Assembly: GCA_018780805.1 (NCBI GenBank)
Contig: JADMJD010000112.1
Coordinates: 1 to 64,000, forward strand
DNA: 64,000 nt
Direction of reading: 5' to 3'
Source: Rubrivivax sp.
Lineage (GTDB): Bacteria; Pseudomonadota; Gammaproteobacteria; Burkholderiales; Burkholderiaceae_C
The position numbers and the translations under genes were made by a program. Of this stretch, positions 33,385 to 42,215 are shown one piece after another; position 1 is the first letter of the stretch, and every line of letters starts with the position of its first letter. Under the pieces are notes generated by a model. It worked only from the letters and a program-made list of their open reading frames with translations. It was not told the DNA's origin and ran no database searches.

Positions 33385-34640
33385 CCATGAACATGCCCCA
33401 CATCCCCGTGCTCATCGTCGGCGGTGGCCAGGCTGGCCTGAGCGTGAGCTGGTGCCTGAAGCAGCGCGGCATCGCGCACGTGGTGCTGGAAAAACACCGC
33501 GCGATGCACGTCTGGCGCGAGCGCCGCTGGGACAACTTCTGCCTCGTCACACCCAACTGGCAATGCCAGCTGCCCGGCTGGCCCTACCGGGGCGACGATC
33601 CGCACGGCTTCATGACCAAGCCGCAGATTCTGGACTACCTGGAAGGCTTCCTGCGCCACGTGGCCCCGCCGCTGCACGAAGGTGTGGCCGTGCAGCGCGT
33701 GCGGCCGCGCGAAGGGGGTGGCTTCGAGGTGCACACCAGCGCCGGCGACTGGACCGCCGACCAGGTGGTGGTGGCCAGCGGCGGCTACCACACGCCCATC
33801 GTGCCACCCTGGGCGGCGGCGCTGCCGCCCGAGGTGTTGCAGATCCACTCCGAGCAGTACCGCAGCACCACGCAGTTGCCGCCGGGCGCGGTGCTGGTGG
33901 TGGGCTGCGGGCAGTCGGGCGCGCAGATCGCCGAAGACCTGCACCTCGCAGGGCGGCCGGTGCACCTGGCCACCGGCCCGGCACCGCGCTGCGCCCGCTT
34001 CTACCGTGGCCGCGACGTGGTGGACTGGCTGGCCGACATGCGCTACTACGAGATGCCGGTGACCCAGCACCCGCTGCGCGAGGGTGTGCGCGACAACACC
34101 AACCACTACGTCACCGGCCGCGACGGCGGGCGCGACATCGACCTGCGCCGCTTTGCGCTCGAAGGCCTGCAGCTCTACGGCCTGGTCGACGGTTACGCCG
34201 ACGGGCAGCTGCGCTTCCAGCCCAACCTGCGCGAGCACCTGGACGAGGCCGACCGGATCTACAACGGCATCAACGCCAGCATCGACCGCCACATCGAGGC
34301 GCAGGGCCTCAGCGCCCCGCCGGGCGGTGTCTACACGCCGGTCTGGGCGCCGGCCGAGGAACGCACGGCGCTGGACCTGCGCGCCGCCGGCATCACCAGC
34401 GTGGTGTGGTGCATCGGCTTCCGGCCCGACTTTGGCTGGCTGCAGGCCCCGGTGTTCGACGGCCGCGGCCAGCCTGTGCACACACGCGGGCTGACGGCGG
34501 TGCCCGGGCTCAGCTTCATCGGCCTGCCCTGGCTGCACACCTGGGGCTCGGGGCGGTTCTCCGGCGTGGCCGCCGATGCCGAGCACCTGGCCGAGCATCT
34601 GGCCGATCAGGTGGAGCGCGCGGTGGCCGTGGCGGCCTGA
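33381..34640 (+). CDS. Nit1C flavin-dependent oxidoreductase, MSMEG_0569 family
   Basis: This 419-residue flavoprotein resembles flavin monooxygenases (CzcO-like). The FAD-binding VLIVGGGQAGLSVSWCLKQRG is at the N-terminus, an NAD(P)-binding AVLVVGCGQSGAQIAEDL lies mid-chain, and WRERRWDNFCLVTPNWQCQLPG is family-specific. It closes the Nit1C cluster, overlapping the previous gene by ATGA. The substrate is unknown. Confidence 0.93.
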   Translation: MTMNMPHIPVLIVGGGQAGLSVSWCLKQRGIAHVVLEKHRAMHVWRERRWDNFCLVTPNWQCQLPGWPYRGDDPHGFMTKPQILDYLEGFLRHVAPPLHEGVAVQRVRPREGGGFEVHTSAGDWTADQVVVASGGYHTPIVPPWAAALPPEVLQIHSEQYRSTTQLPPGAVLVVGCGQSGAQIAEDLHLAGRPVHLATGPAPRCARFYRGRDVVDWLADMRYYEMPVTQHPLREGVRDNTNHYVTGRDGGRDIDLRRFALEGLQLYGLVDGYADGQLRFQPNLREHLDEADRIYNGINASIDRHIEAQGLSAPPGGVYTPVWAPAEERTALDLRAAGITSVVWCIGFRPDFGWLQAPVFDGRGQPVHTRGLTAVPGLSFIGLPWLHTWGSGRFSGVAADAEHLAEHLADQVERAVAVAA

Positions 34641-34656
34641 GAGCCCGAGAGCCGGC

Positions 34657-34675
34657 GGGCGCCCACCCGGCGCCC
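34657..34675. terminator. Hairpin between convergent operons
   Basis: GGGCGCC and GGCGCCC pair over 7 bp with a 5-nt loop between the Nit1C stop (34640) and the convergent gene end (34678). There is no T-tract in either direction, so efficiency is doubtful. Confidence 0.4.
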
Positions 34676-34677
34676 GC

Positions 34678-35574
34678 TCAGGGCAAGGCCAGCAGCAGGA
34701 ACCAGCCGCTGCCGGGTTGACCGCCGTCGTCGCTGACCAGCAGGCAGCGTCGGCCGTCCAGGCAGGCCAGGCCTTCCAGGTTCAGCGTGGGCGGGGCTGC
34801 AGCCGGCAGCGGCACGGCCCAGGCGGGCGGCGTGCAGGGCTGGGCACCGCCGCAGCGCGCCAGATCCACCCGGCGCAGCACGTGCTGGTGGGCATCCCCT
34901 TGTTTGAAGCGCTCCAGCACCAGCAGCTGGCCGTCGGGCAACAGCTCCAGGGCCTTGACGTGGGAGCGGGGGGCGGCGGCGCGCAGGTCCCAGTGGACGC
35001 CCGTGCCGCCGTACAGGCGGTGCACCCCCGGCGGCACACCCGCCAGCGGGCGCTGAGCAGCCGCCAGCCAGCCGTGCACCGGGTGCCAGGCCAGGCCTTC
35101 CACGCCGTTGTTGCTGCCGCGGCGAGCGTGGCTGTCGCGCAGCGGGGCCGGCAGCGGCTGGCCAGCGCCCAGCACACCGTCCGGCGAGACCGGCCACACC
35201 TGCGGCGCGGTTTCGTCGGCCACCACCAGCGTGGGCGCCGGCAACACCTGCCACGCCAGGGCCTCTGCGTTCAGCACCTGGCCATCGTGCACCAGCGTGT
35301 GCACGCTCAGCGGCTGCAGGCCGTCGATCAGCCCCTGCGACCAGCGCAGCTGCCAGCGGAACAGGCGCCCGCGGTCGGACACCGCCAACAAGGTCTGCCC
35401 GTCGGGTGACCAGGCCAGGCCCGACAGCTCGCGCGGCTTGACCCCAGCCGCGGCGGTGCCGGGCACCGGCAGCGCCTGCAGCAGGGTGGCGGCCACGGGC
35501 GGCACCGGCTGGGCCTGGGCCTGTGCAGACACCCACGGCAGCCAGCCCAGAAGGACCAATCTCAGCAGCTTCAC
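34678..35574 (-). CDS. Secreted phytase-like esterase domain protein
   Basis: This 298-residue protein starts at GTG 35574, which overlaps the porin stop (GTGA) and opens directly into a signal peptide (KLLRLVLLGWLPWVSAQAQA). The mature chain is a beta-propeller of the family called esterase-like activity of phytase: LSGLAWSPDGQTLLAVSDRGRLF, NAEALAWQ, GVEGLAWHP and a C-terminal NLEGLACLDGRRCLLVSDDGG (in part). The exported location and the company of VTC, DUF4956 and an OprP-like porin suggest phosphate-ester handling. Confidence 0.82.
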   Translation of the reverse strand: MKLLRLVLLGWLPWVSAQAQAQPVPPVAATLLQALPVPGTAAAGVKPRELSGLAWSPDGQTLLAVSDRGRLFRWQLRWSQGLIDGLQPLSVHTLVHDGQVLNAEALAWQVLPAPTLVVADETAPQVWPVSPDGVLGAGQPLPAPLRDSHARRGSNNGVEGLAWHPVHGWLAAAQRPLAGVPPGVHRLYGGTGVHWDLRAAAPRSHVKALELLPDGQLLVLERFKQGDAHQHVLRRVDLARCGGAQPCTPPAWAVPLPAAAPPTLNLEGLACLDGRRCLLVSDDGGQPGSGWFLLLALP

Positions 35575-36698
35575 CGCCACCACTCCGAACGAATGACCCA
35601 CGAGCGGCCGGACTGGCCACGGGGCGCATCATGGGCCCGGGCGTGGGCCAGGGCCATGGCCATGGCCAATTGCAGGCGCACATCGGCGCTCCACCGCCAT
35701 TCCACACCGCCCAGCGTTTCCTGCAACCGCCCGCCGGGCGAAACGTCCAGCCAGCTGCTGCGGATGAACCAGGTGGTGGCCGCAGCGTCGCCACGGACCG
35801 ACGGCGGCGCACGCAGGCGGCCCTGCACGGCATCGATGCGCCGCAAGCCGCCGCGGGGTGACCAGGCCAGCAAGGCCACGACGCCCTGTGCGTGGTGCGC
35901 CTCCGGTCCATGCACCTGGCGCCCGACCAGCTCCAGGCTGGCCAGCCAGGGTGCGCGCAGCACCGTCAGGTCCAGGCCCCAGGCCTGCGCATGTGTGACA
36001 TCGCCGCGTGGCGCCAGCGTGAGCCGGCGGCCACGCGGGTGTTCGGCCGTGCCGCGCACACCCACACGGCTGCGCAGGCGGCCGTCGTCGGCCACATCAC
36101 CTTGATGGGCCCAGGAGAAACCTGCCAGCCAGGTGTCATCCCCCCGGGTGAGCCGCAGCTGCCATTGCGGCGCGCGGCCGTCCCGGTGCAGGCCGCTGGC
36201 CTGCAGTGACCAGAGGCCTTGTTCAGCCGGCCACCAGCGGCTGAGCGCCAGCAGCTCCGCGCCCTCGGCGTCGTCCAGCGCTGGCAGGCCGTCCCAGACC
36301 GGCGACGGCTCCGGGGCCAGCCGGGCGCTGGTGCCACTGGTGGGCGCCAGCCCGAAGGCGGGGTCGAAACGCCCAACGGCCACGGCCCAGCCCTGCGGTG
36401 CCTCCCGGCCACTGCGCCAGCTGATTCGCCATTCGTTCAGATCCCAGCGGCCACTGCTGCCACGCTGTGTGTTCAGGTCCAGCCGCCAGGGCCCGTGCGC
36501 CAGCCGGGCGCCCAGTTCGGCGCGCCGCAGCCAGGTGGCCGCCGCGCCCGGCTCGGCGTGCAGGCCAACAAATTGATCGTGGGCCAGCGTCACCCGCGCT
36601 TGCCAATCGATGGCCGGCTCCGGCCCAGGCTCGGCCCAGGCAGGCTGCAGCAGCAGCGCGGCCGGCAGCAGCCAGGTGGCGCACGACCGGTGCCCCAT
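35571..36698 (-). CDS. Outer-membrane porin, OprO/OprP-like
   Basis: This 375-residue protein starts at ATG 36698, at a signal peptide (LLPAALLLQPAWA). The mature chain alternates aromatic and polar residues in beta strands and ends in WVIRSEWWR, a typical outer-membrane barrel terminus. GRFDPAFGLAPTSGTSA and the strand wording resemble phosphate-selective porins O and P, though it is somewhat short. It sits in an operon with VTC and phytase-like genes, supporting a phosphate or polyphosphate role. Confidence 0.7.
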   Translation of the reverse strand: MGHRSCATWLLPAALLLQPAWAEPGPEPAIDWQARVTLAHDQFVGLHAEPGAAATWLRRAELGARLAHGPWRLDLNTQRGSSGRWDLNEWRISWRSGREAPQGWAVAVGRFDPAFGLAPTSGTSARLAPEPSPVWDGLPALDDAEGAELLALSRWWPAEQGLWSLQASGLHRDGRAPQWQLRLTRGDDTWLAGFSWAHQGDVADDGRLRSRVGVRGTAEHPRGRRLTLAPRGDVTHAQAWGLDLTVLRAPWLASLELVGRQVHGPEAHHAQGVVALLAWSPRGGLRRIDAVQGRLRAPPSVRGDAAATTWFIRSSWLDVSPGGRLQETLGGVEWRWSADVRLQLAMAMALAHARAHDAPRGQSGRSWVIRSEWWR

Positions 36699-36700
36699 GT

Positions 36701-36931
36701 TCAATGGCCGCGCCGGTCCGCCTCTTGTTCCCGGCGCAGCGCCTCCAGCGCATAACGGTGCAGGAACACCGGCAGGAAGGCCGTGACCCGCGCATCGCTG
36801 AACTCCTCTTCCAGCAGCTCCACGATCAAGGCCTCGATGCGTTCGTCCGGCACGCTGGTGCCCAGCGACTGGCTGACCTTGCGCACGATGGGGCCGAGTT
36901 CCACGGGTGAGCCTCCAACCGCCGGGTTCAT
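36701..36931 (-). CDS. Small hypothetical protein in the VTC operon
   Basis: This 76-residue protein (ATG 36931, overlapping the VTC gene stop by ATGA) is acidic and helical: ELGPIVRKVSQSLGTSVPDERIEALIVELLEEEF and FLPVFLHRYALEALRR, shown in parts. The layout resembles short DUF3562-like regulators, but I cannot assign it. It lies between VTC and the porin with no gaps, so it should be co-expressed. Confidence 0.6.
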   Translation of the reverse strand: MNPAVGGSPVELGPIVRKVSQSLGTSVPDERIEALIVELLEEEFSDARVTAFLPVFLHRYALEALRREQEADRRGH

Positions 36932-37722
36932 GCGGCGGCCCCGCCAACCTGCGGCAACGCCTGCAGCTGGGCCAGCGCCCCCAGCTTGCGCAGCGCCGGG
37001 CGAAAGCGGTTGAACTTCTGCACCGCCCCGGTGACGCTCATGCCCACGCAGTACTTGGAGCAGCCATTGGTGGGGTGCTGGTGCTGGCGCCGCAGGATGG
37101 CGTCGGCCAGGCCGTGGCCGTTGGCCGACTTGGTTTCGACGATGAAGACGTCGTCGTCGGTCTGGCGCTCGTCGGTGCCGAGGAAGCGGATGTGCGTGTC
37201 GATGGTCATGCGCTCGCCGCCCTCGCGCGCCACCAGGGTCACGCGCCGGTAGCTCATGCGCAGCACCGGCTCCAGCAGGCGGTCGAACGGGCGGCCGTAC
37301 AAAGCCGCGTGGCATTGGCGCACATGGGCCATCGCTGCGTCGTCCAGGGTGCCGTATTTGTCCATGTCGTAGGGCAGACGCTTCTTGACCGTGATGCCAC
37401 GTTTGTCCTTGAGCTTGACCTCCACAAAACACAGGCCGGCGTCCACGTAGCGGCGCACGCGCACCTTCATGCGCTGGCGGCGGCCCTGGTGGTGGTCGTG
37501 GTAACTGCGGCGCTCGGGGTCGTCGAAGTAGCAGGTGTCGTAGGTGAAGGCCCGCTGGCCGTCGATCTCCAGCACGTCGAACTGTTCGGCCAGGTCGGCC
37601 ACGGCGTCCTGCAGCACGGCAGCGCGCACCACGTACTTGTTGTCCAGTCGTTCCAGCATGGCGGCCTTGCTGTTCAGGGCCTGCAGGCTGATGGGGCGGA
37701 AAGCAGCGAACAAGGGGTCCAT
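36928..37722 (-). CDS. VTC domain protein (polyphosphate polymerase-like)
   Basis: This 264-residue protein matches the VTC domain of the yeast vacuolar transporter chaperone, whose tunnel fold makes polyphosphate from ATP. Conserved lysines and arginines line the expected strands: MLERLDNKYVV at the N-terminus, RMKVRVRRYVD, FVEVKLKDKRGITVKKR and the late Glu in FIVETKSANG. Bacterial VTC proteins commonly neighbour DUF4956, as here (3-bp gap upstream). It likely acts at the inner membrane with that protein. Confidence 0.9.
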   Translation of the reverse strand: MDPLFAAFRPISLQALNSKAAMLERLDNKYVVRAAVLQDAVADLAEQFDVLEIDGQRAFTYDTCYFDDPERRSYHDHHQGRRQRMKVRVRRYVDAGLCFVEVKLKDKRGITVKKRLPYDMDKYGTLDDAAMAHVRQCHAALYGRPFDRLLEPVLRMSYRRVTLVAREGGERMTIDTHIRFLGTDERQTDDDVFIVETKSANGHGLADAILRRQHQHPTNGCSKYCVGMSVTGAVQKFNRFRPALRKLGALAQLQALPQVGGAAA

Positions 37723-37725
37723 GGT

Positions 37726-38310
37726 TCAGGCCTTTCGGTAGAAGACGGTGATGCGCGCCATGTCGTTGATGTAGTCCAGCGCGGTGATCTGGTAGGACAT
37801 GACCTGCACACCCAGCCGGCTGGACAGGTCGGCCCGCATGCGGTCGGGCTGCGAGAGCGCGTGGTGGTCGATCTTGTCCAGCGTGATGCGGATGCCGTCC
37901 ACCGACTGCAGCACACGCGGGTGGTCGATCAGCCAGGCGCCCAGCAGCACCAGCGCCGTGATACCGCCGGCAAACAGCGGGTCCGTGCCCTGCACCGAGT
38001 TGATGACGGCAATGGCCACGCTGCCAAAGAAGTAGGTGATCTCGGTCTTGCCGATGGGCTCGGAGCGCAGCGTGAACATCGCCAGGATGGCGAACAACCC
38101 AAAACCTGCCGCGATGCCGAACTCCACCTTGGACAGCACCGTCAGCACCGAGAAGATGAAGACGTTGAACAGCGCCGCCGCCGTCACCAGCTCCTTGTCG
38201 CGGTAGCGCCGGTAGTACAGGCCGAACACCAGGATCAGCATGGCCCCCAGGTCCAGGGGCAAGCGCCAGTGCAGGCCGCTGGCGATGAAGGTCTGGGGGA
38301 TCTCGGTCAT
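37726..38310 (-). CDS. DUF4956 membrane protein
   Basis: This 194-residue protein (ATG 38310) has three or four membrane helices: LGAMLILVFGLYYRRYRDKELV, AALFNVFIFSVLTVLSKVEFGIAAGFGLFAILAMFTLRSE (in part) and ALVLLGAWLIDHP. A C-terminal cytosolic domain of about 70 residues follows (LSSRLGVQVMSYQITALDYIN). DUF4956 is the usual membrane partner of bacterial VTC proteins. It is the first gene of the 38310-34678 operon. The pair may couple polyphosphate synthesis to the membrane. Confidence 0.9.
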   Translation of the reverse strand: MTEIPQTFIASGLHWRLPLDLGAMLILVFGLYYRRYRDKELVTAAALFNVFIFSVLTVLSKVEFGIAAGFGLFAILAMFTLRSEPIGKTEITYFFGSVAIAVINSVQGTDPLFAGGITALVLLGAWLIDHPRVLQSVDGIRITLDKIDHHALSQPDRMRADLSSRLGVQVMSYQITALDYINDMARITVFYRKA

Positions 38311-38404
38311 GGGACGGCCTTGTGGATGCTGTGGACAGGTGCGTGGGGGACCCGGGTCCGTCACACGCTTGTCACACAGAGCAGGGCCGCTCAGTGCCGA
38401 TACA

Positions 38405-39217
38405 TCAAACCGTCACATTCGTTTGTGACAGCGTTTCGCCGAAGAACCGGGCCACGTCTTCGGCCAGCCGGCCGCGACGGTCGCAGGCGGTGAACGAGTG
38501 GCCGGCGCGTGGAATGCGTGTCACCACCGGGGCCTGCGCGCGGCCGGCCGCGGCGAGTGCCTGGGCCCAGTTTTCGGCACGCGCCAGCCGGCTGCCACCC
38601 TGCCACGCGCTGAGGTCCGCGCTCTCGCGGAAGTGGCGGCCCGGCCCGTCGTCCTGTTCACCCACCCACAGCCGCAACGGCAGCCGCAGAAAGGCTGCGG
38701 GGTCTGCGCCGCCCAGCCGTTCGTCCAGGCCGCCCCAACCTTCGGGGTAAACCCGGGCGGCGTCGGGCCAGGTGTACCAACCCGCGGCGCCGACGCCCAG
38801 GGTGGCGATGCGGTCCGGGTGCCGCAGCGCAAAGCGGTGCGCAAACTGCGCGCCTGCAGAGAAGCCGAACAGGCCCCACCCGGTGCGCGCCAGGCCGTGC
38901 ACGGGCGCCAGGCGTTCGACCAGCGCGATGAGCGCCAGGTCCGACCGCGTGCCGCGGCGCGGGTGCAGCAGCTGCTGGTAGCGGCGGTGGTGGCGCTCGT
39001 CGAACACCGGCACCAGCAAGGCCCAGCCCCGGGCCAGCACCGGCGGCGCCATCGCCGCGGCATGCTCCAGCGGCTGGCGCGTGAAACCGTGCACGCTGAT
39101 GACCAGTGGCACCGGGTGCGCGCGCTCGGCCGGCAGCGCCAACAGGCAGGGCAGCTCATCCCGTCCCGCGGCGGGCAAAAACACGGTGGTGTGCATGGCG
39201 ACTGGGCGTGTTGGCAC
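38405..39217 (-). CDS. Alpha/beta hydrolase
   Basis: This 270-residue hydrolase (GTG 39217 preceded by AGAAGG; ATG 39196 possible) shows the oxyanion motif VISVHGFTRQP, the nucleophile elbow LFGFSAGAQFAHR, an acid after LRLWVGEQDD and the His in IPRAGHSF. It resembles dienelactone hydrolase/poly-hydroxybutyrate depolymerase-like esterases without a signal peptide, so it should be cytosolic. It lies just downstream of the ABC exporter gene on the same strand. Confidence 0.8.
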   Translation of the reverse strand: MPTRPVAMHTTVFLPAAGRDELPCLLALPAERAHPVPLVISVHGFTRQPLEHAAAMAPPVLARGWALLVPVFDERHHRRYQQLLHPRRGTRSDLALIALVERLAPVHGLARTGWGLFGFSAGAQFAHRFALRHPDRIATLGVGAAGWYTWPDAARVYPEGWGGLDERLGGADPAAFLRLPLRLWVGEQDDGPGRHFRESADLSAWQGGSRLARAENWAQALAAAGRAQAPVVTRIPRAGHSFTACDRRGRLAEDVARFFGETLSQTNVTV

Positions 39218-39231
39218 GCCCTTCTCTTTAT

Positions 39232-40920
39232 CTAGTGATGCAGCGGTTTGATCGGGGCCGCTGCAACGCCACGCACGGCCCAGGCGTCCTTCACCTGGCC
39301 GCCGTCCAGCACCCAGACCTCGTCGGCCATGGTGGCCAGCACGGCGTCCTGCGTGCTGTAGATCAAGGTGCCCGGCCAGGCGCCGATCAGCCCGGCGAGC
39401 GCCGCCTCGGCTTCCCCTGGCAGACAGGCGTGCACATCGTCGATCAGCAACACGGCCGGTTCGGCCATCAGCGCTCGGGCCAGCTGCAGCGCCCGACGTT
39501 CACCGTGGCTGAGGTTGCAACCCGCGTCGCGCACCCGCGTGCGCAGGCCCTGTGGCCAGCGCGCGAGCATCACGTCCAGGCCGGACAAGGCCAGGCAACG
39601 CTGCAACAGGGCCGGCTCCGGCTCGGCGCCGTGGTACAGCAGGTTCTCACGCACGCTGCCGCGCATCAGCGGCAGATCGGGCGACAGCAAGGCCACCGCC
39701 CGCGCACGCGCCGTCGGGCCCAGTGCGGCCAGCGACACCCCGTCCAGCTGCACGGCACCGTCGCTCAGCGGCTCCAGACCGGCCAGGGCCAGCAGCAGGC
39801 TGGTCTTGCCCGCACCCGAGGGCCCGCAGATGGCCACGCGGCGACCCGGGAGCACCCACGCATCCGGCCCACGCACCCGTTCTGCGACCACCGGCACCTG
39901 CACCCTCATCACAGCGGCGCCGGACGGCAGCGGCTCGCGGCCCGCCGGCGGCAGCGACGGCACGGCCAGAAACTCCTGCACACGCTGGCGCGCCACACGC
40001 GCCGCCACCCAGGTCTCCGCGACCCGGCCCAGGTCGCGCAACGGCCCCACCATCAACCCCACGACCACGGCGACCCCGAACACCGAACCGGCCTGGCCCA
40101 GGCCGGTGCCATGGGCCACCTGCCAGCCGGCAAAGGCCGCCATCATCAACGTGGCGCCCCCCGTGGCCATGGCCACCAGGGCGCGGTGGCGCCCCCGCCA
40201 TTCGGCACGGGTCTGCAAGGCCTGCCGCAGGCGACGGTTCTGGCGCCGCAGCCGCGTGCGTTCTCGCTCGGCCTGACCGGCCATCTGCAAGGTGGGCAAG
40301 GCCGCGATGCGGTCGCCCATGGATGCCGCGATGCCGGCCTGACGGTCACGCGCCAGCACCGTCGCGTCGAACAGACCGGCGTGCAGGCGCCCGAGTGCCA
40401 ACGCCAGCAGCAAGCTCAACACACCGACGCCCGCCGCCAGCAAAGGCGCCAGCCATGCCAGCAGCGCCAGCAGCAGGATCAGCGTGCTCCCGGCCACCAG
40501 CAAGGTGGCAATGCCGCGCCCGACCCATGCGCGCAGCGCCTGCACATCGCCGATGAAGCGCATCAGCACACCGCCGCGGCTGCGTTGTTGCGCCACGGCC
40601 AGGCTCAGGCGGGTGAGGTGGTCGAACAGGCGCAGGCGGACATGCGCGATGTAGTGCTGCGCCAAGGCCTCGGCGTCCACGGTTTCACGCTGGCGCAGCC
40701 AGGCCGATGCCGCCACGCCGACGGCCATGATGGCCAGCCACCAGGGTGCTGCGGGCGCCCAGGACCAAAGCGCCGCCGCAGGCTGCACCAGCGCGCGCAC
40801 AGCCAGCACCAGCACGCCGGCCAGCAGCGCGCGTGCCACCCCGTTGCCCAACAAGGCCAGCAACCAGGTGCGGCGCTGTCCGGCAAAGACCGCCGGCAGC
40901 GCATCCGCCGGCAGGGTCAC
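39232..40920 (-). CDS. ABC exporter (membrane + ATPase) with degenerate ATPase motifs
   Basis: This 562-residue half-transporter starts at GTG 40920, overlapping the DUF1611 stop (GTGA). Residues 1-310 form six helices of an exporter fold; the rest is the ATPase. Walker A is normal (GPSGAGKTS), but other motifs are altered: the Q-loop Gln is missing (ALLSPDLPLMRGSVREN), the signature reads LSHGERRAL, Walker B is followed by Asp not Glu (LLIDDVHA), and the switch His is absent (IYSTQD). It may be a weak ATPase or one half of a heterodimer. The substrate is unknown. Confidence 0.85.
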   Translation of the reverse strand: MTLPADALPAVFAGQRRTWLLALLGNGVARALLAGVLVLAVRALVQPAAALWSWAPAAPWWLAIMAVGVAASAWLRQRETVDAEALAQHYIAHVRLRLFDHLTRLSLAVAQQRSRGGVLMRFIGDVQALRAWVGRGIATLLVAGSTLILLLALLAWLAPLLAAGVGVLSLLLALALGRLHAGLFDATVLARDRQAGIAASMGDRIAALPTLQMAGQAERERTRLRRQNRRLRQALQTRAEWRGRHRALVAMATGGATLMMAAFAGWQVAHGTGLGQAGSVFGVAVVVGLMVGPLRDLGRVAETWVAARVARQRVQEFLAVPSLPPAGREPLPSGAAVMRVQVPVVAERVRGPDAWVLPGRRVAICGPSGAGKTSLLLALAGLEPLSDGAVQLDGVSLAALGPTARARAVALLSPDLPLMRGSVRENLLYHGAEPEPALLQRCLALSGLDVMLARWPQGLRTRVRDAGCNLSHGERRALQLARALMAEPAVLLIDDVHACLPGEAEAALAGLIGAWPGTLIYSTQDAVLATMADEVWVLDGGQVKDAWAVRGVAAAPIKPLHH

Positions 40921-42017
40921 GCTGCCACACCCGCCGTGCGCCGCTGCGCCGCCTGCGCCCACAACCCACGAGCCGTGGCGGGGGCGCTGAGCTCGTCCAG
41001 GCCCAGCACCGGCAGGCCGGTCGCGAGGGCCGCTTCGGTGCGGGCCAGGGGCGAGCGTGTCAGGGTGCCGGCCAGCGCCAGCGGCGCGAGCCCGGCACTG
41101 TGCAACCACTGTGCTCCGGCGGCAGCACCCATGGCGTCGCCCGCCGAGAAGATCACGCCATCGACCAGGGCCTGGAACAGCGGCGACTTCAGCAACGCGG
41201 CCGTCTCGCGCTGGTACAGCCCATCGGCCACCTCCAGCACGATCGCGTCCACCTGCGGCTGGGCCAGGTGCGCCACCAGCAGCCGCGCGGTCGATTCCAG
41301 CTCTCCCAGGGACAGGCCGCAGGTCGACGCCCAACCGGCATCGACAAAATCCAGCACCGTCGTGGCGCCGGCGTCGCGCAGCAGGCCAGGGTCGTTGCCA
41401 GACCCCGTGCCGGTGACCTTGGCGGCGGCCACACGAAGCCCCGAGCGCGTCAGGCCGCGGATCAGGTAGGCCGCCGAGGTGGTCTTGCCGGCGTTCATCG
41501 ACGTGCCCAGCGACACGATGGTCACCGGCTGGCGCTGAGGTACCAACACGGTCGGTGCGATGGCGCAGCGCGCCAGGTTGGCACGCACGCCGGACACGTC
41601 GCACAGCAGGCCGATCGGCTCGATCTCGGTCGGTGCACCGACACCGGCATGGCGCGCCACCACCAGCCCGGCCACGCCGCCACCGGCGGCCAGGTGACAC
41701 GGCGCCAGCGACGCCGGCAGCTGGGCATCGAACTGGTCGGGTGCGTAGCGCGCCGCGCAGGCGACAACGATCTCGTCACCGACGAACAGCGCCGAGCGCC
41801 GGCTCACGGTGCTTTCCAGCGAGGCGTGTTTGCCCAGCTTGTTGACACGCGCCAGCATCAGGTCCCCCGCCTGGGGCACGGGTTGCGGGCCGGTCAGCAG
41901 GTGCGTCATCGCGGCCAAGGGCACGCGGCGCGTGGTGTAGGCGCGCTTGGCCTGCGTGATGCGAGCCGTCGAAGGGCCGGTGAGGTGGTCGGCATCCAGG
42001 AAGCTCAGGGTGGTCAT
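40917..42017 (-). CDS. DUF1611 P-loop protein
   Basis: This 366-residue protein (ATG 42017 with GAGGAT upstream; a longer frame exists) is a DUF1611 member. It has an N-terminal domain with TRRVPLAAMTHLL, and a P-loop SLGTSMNAGKTTSAAYLIRGL with a following KVTGTGSG and VLDFVDAGWAST. This P-loop resembles dethiobiotin synthetase/MobB-like ATPases. Some DUF1611 proteins (DgcN) are N-acetyl-D-glutamate dehydratases. It overlaps the odd ABC exporter, suggesting both handle one compound. Confidence 0.85.
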   Translation of the reverse strand: MTTLSFLDADHLTGPSTARITQAKRAYTTRRVPLAAMTHLLTGPQPVPQAGDLMLARVNKLGKHASLESTVSRRSALFVGDEIVVACAARYAPDQFDAQLPASLAPCHLAAGGGVAGLVVARHAGVGAPTEIEPIGLLCDVSGVRANLARCAIAPTVLVPQRQPVTIVSLGTSMNAGKTTSAAYLIRGLTRSGLRVAAAKVTGTGSGNDPGLLRDAGATTVLDFVDAGWASTCGLSLGELESTARLLVAHLAQPQVDAIVLEVADGLYQRETAALLKSPLFQALVDGVIFSAGDAMGAAAGAQWLHSAGLAPLALAGTLTRSPLARTEAALATGLPVLGLDELSAPATARGLWAQAAQRRTAGVAA

Positions 42018-42215
42018 GTTCAATCCTCGGCAAGGGTGGTCCAGTTGTTCAGTGGCGGCAGGCATCGTGCTCACCCGCCGTGCCTGACAGAGCGTCGGCG
42101 CCGTCTGTCACGTACACGTCACGGTTGCAACGAAGGGCGTCGCACAGTCGGCGCAACAGCCCCTGGTGCCAAAGGCGTTGCCAGTGGAACCGTCGGGCCA
42201 TCGGCACGGCAGGCC

